A DNA stretch of 5,317 nt, taken from Ferruginibacter sp. Its GTDB lineage: Bacteria; Bacteroidota; Bacteroidia; Chitinophagales; Chitinophagaceae. A program made the position numbers and the translations under genes. Under the pieces are notes generated by a model that was not told the origin of the DNA, ran no database searches, and was given only the letters and a program-made list of their open reading frames with translations. Shown here one piece after another: positions 4,758 to 5,317 of this stretch (position 1 is the first letter of the stretch; each line of letters begins with the position of its first letter). The stretch covers positions 1 to 5,317 of the forward strand of contig VERM01000134.1 of NCBI GenBank assembly GCA_018882645.1. Reading direction: 5' to 3'.

Positions 4758-5317
4758 ATTCTTCGTGGCTTCCACAAATTCCTCGAACGCCTTCGCCGGA
4801 TTTTTATCGCTCATGAATTTTTCTCCGATTAAAAACCCATTGAAGCCGGCTTGTTTGAAAGTATGAATGGTTGCCACATCACTGATGCCGCTTTCTGCAA
4901 TAGCCAATTTATTTTTAGGCAGCAGAGAATATAACTTCAGTGAATTTTCAATACTCACCTCAAAATTTTTAAGATTTCTATTGTTGATGCCAACCATATC
5001 TATATCGTCGCACACATGTTCGATTTCATTTTCGTTGTGTACTTCCAGCAATACTTCAAGTCCGAGCTGCTTTGCAGTAGTCGCAAGTTGTCTGACTTCC
5101 TGAACTGACAAACATGCCGCAATCAGCAAAACAACAGATGCGCCGAAAGCTTTAGCTTCTATGATCTGATATTCATCTATGATAAAATCTTTTCTTAATA
5201 AAGCAATCTGATTGACTGTGGCAGTCTGTAAATCGCCAATATTTCCACCAAAAAACTTTTGATCGGTAAGGATGGATATACCGCTAGCCCCATATCGTGT
5301 GTAGGCTTCTGTTACTT
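4746..5317 (-). CDS. trpC: Indole-3-glycerol phosphate synthase, C-terminal part
   Basis: This open frame runs in from the right edge and gives 189 residues plus the stop; the family is about 255-265 residues, so roughly 70 N-terminal residues, including the KxxSPSKG block, lie outside the window. The enzyme decarboxylates and cyclises CdRP to indole-3-glycerol phosphate, the substrate of TrpA. Visible motifs, numbered from the first complete codon, are YGASGISILTDQKFFGG (8-24), LLRKDFIIDEYQI (39-51, with the catalytic lysine at 42), LLEVHN (89-94, Glu91), VGINNRNL (108-115, Asn112) and IAESGI (139-144, Glu141 and Ser142). It is a stand-alone TrpC, not fused to TrpF. The stop codon lies inside a heptamer repeat, and a 171-nt gap follows before trpF. 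An internal TTG at 5129 is not the start, since conserved TrpC sequence continues upstream of it. Confidence 0.96.
   Translation of the reverse strand, partial: VTEAYTRYGASGISILTDQKFFGGNIGDLQTATVNQIALLRKDFIIDEYQIIEAKAFGASVVLLIAACLSVQEVRQLATTAKQLGLEVLLEVHNENEIEHVCDDIDMVGINNRNLKNFEVSIENSLKLYSLLPKNKLAIAESGISDVATIHTFKQAGFNGFLIGEKFMSDKNPAKAFEEFVEATKNVKY

Noticed and set aside
4589..4832. Two small plus-strand frames across the trpC-trpF gap
   Set aside because: They run into trpC antisense, cover low-complexity repeats, and show no domain or leader suggesting a real gene.
4746..5129. Separate short gene starting at an internal TTG at 5129
   Set aside because: The same frame continues upstream to the window edge with conserved TrpC motifs (YGASGISILTD and LLRKDFI), so it is one partial trpC.

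Overview
This AT-rich window looks like a chromosomal segment from a member of the Bacteroidota. The grounds are the trpC-F-B-A gene order, the absence of purine-rich ribosome binding sites with A/T-rich leaders instead, a short tripartite lipoprotein signal peptide, and gaps filled with low-complexity TTTAG-type and ATTTTAC-type repeats. The phylum call is an inference. Something near Chitinophagales or Sphingobacteriales is possible, but the sequence alone does not settle it. Every recognisable gene lies on the minus strand, so transcription runs from right to left.

Reading in the direction of transcription, the right edge (5317 to 1910) holds the last four genes of a tryptophan biosynthesis operon. 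They are trpC (N-terminus cut off by the window edge), trpF, trpB and trpA. They turn phosphoribosylanthranilate into tryptophan: TrpF isomerises it, TrpC closes the indole ring, and the TrpA/TrpB complex releases indole and joins it to serine. trpF-trpB and trpB-trpA are tightly spaced (43 and 30 nt), but trpC and trpF are split by a 171-nt non-coding gap with short repeats. trpE, trpG and trpD presumably lie beyond the right edge.

After trpA, and 63 nt further on, comes a compact phenylalanine 4-monooxygenase (phhA) with all three iron ligands present. It makes tyrosine from phenylalanine, so the block covers two aromatic amino acids. Next come a cluster of GGTGGGC repeats, a small unrecognised lipoprotein of about 132 residues, and a 425-nt non-coding region. 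That region carries two abutting copies of a 145-165 bp repeat module. The left edge holds the first 51 codons of a KaiC-family ATPase.

The most interesting part is the repeat family. Three REP-like palindromes have the core CCCACC(N)GGTGGG. Two stem variants differ by a paired, compensating change, and in each case only the right arm is reiterated, 2 to 4 times in total. The coding content is otherwise ordinary. No transposase, CRISPR array, tRNA or rRNA was seen.
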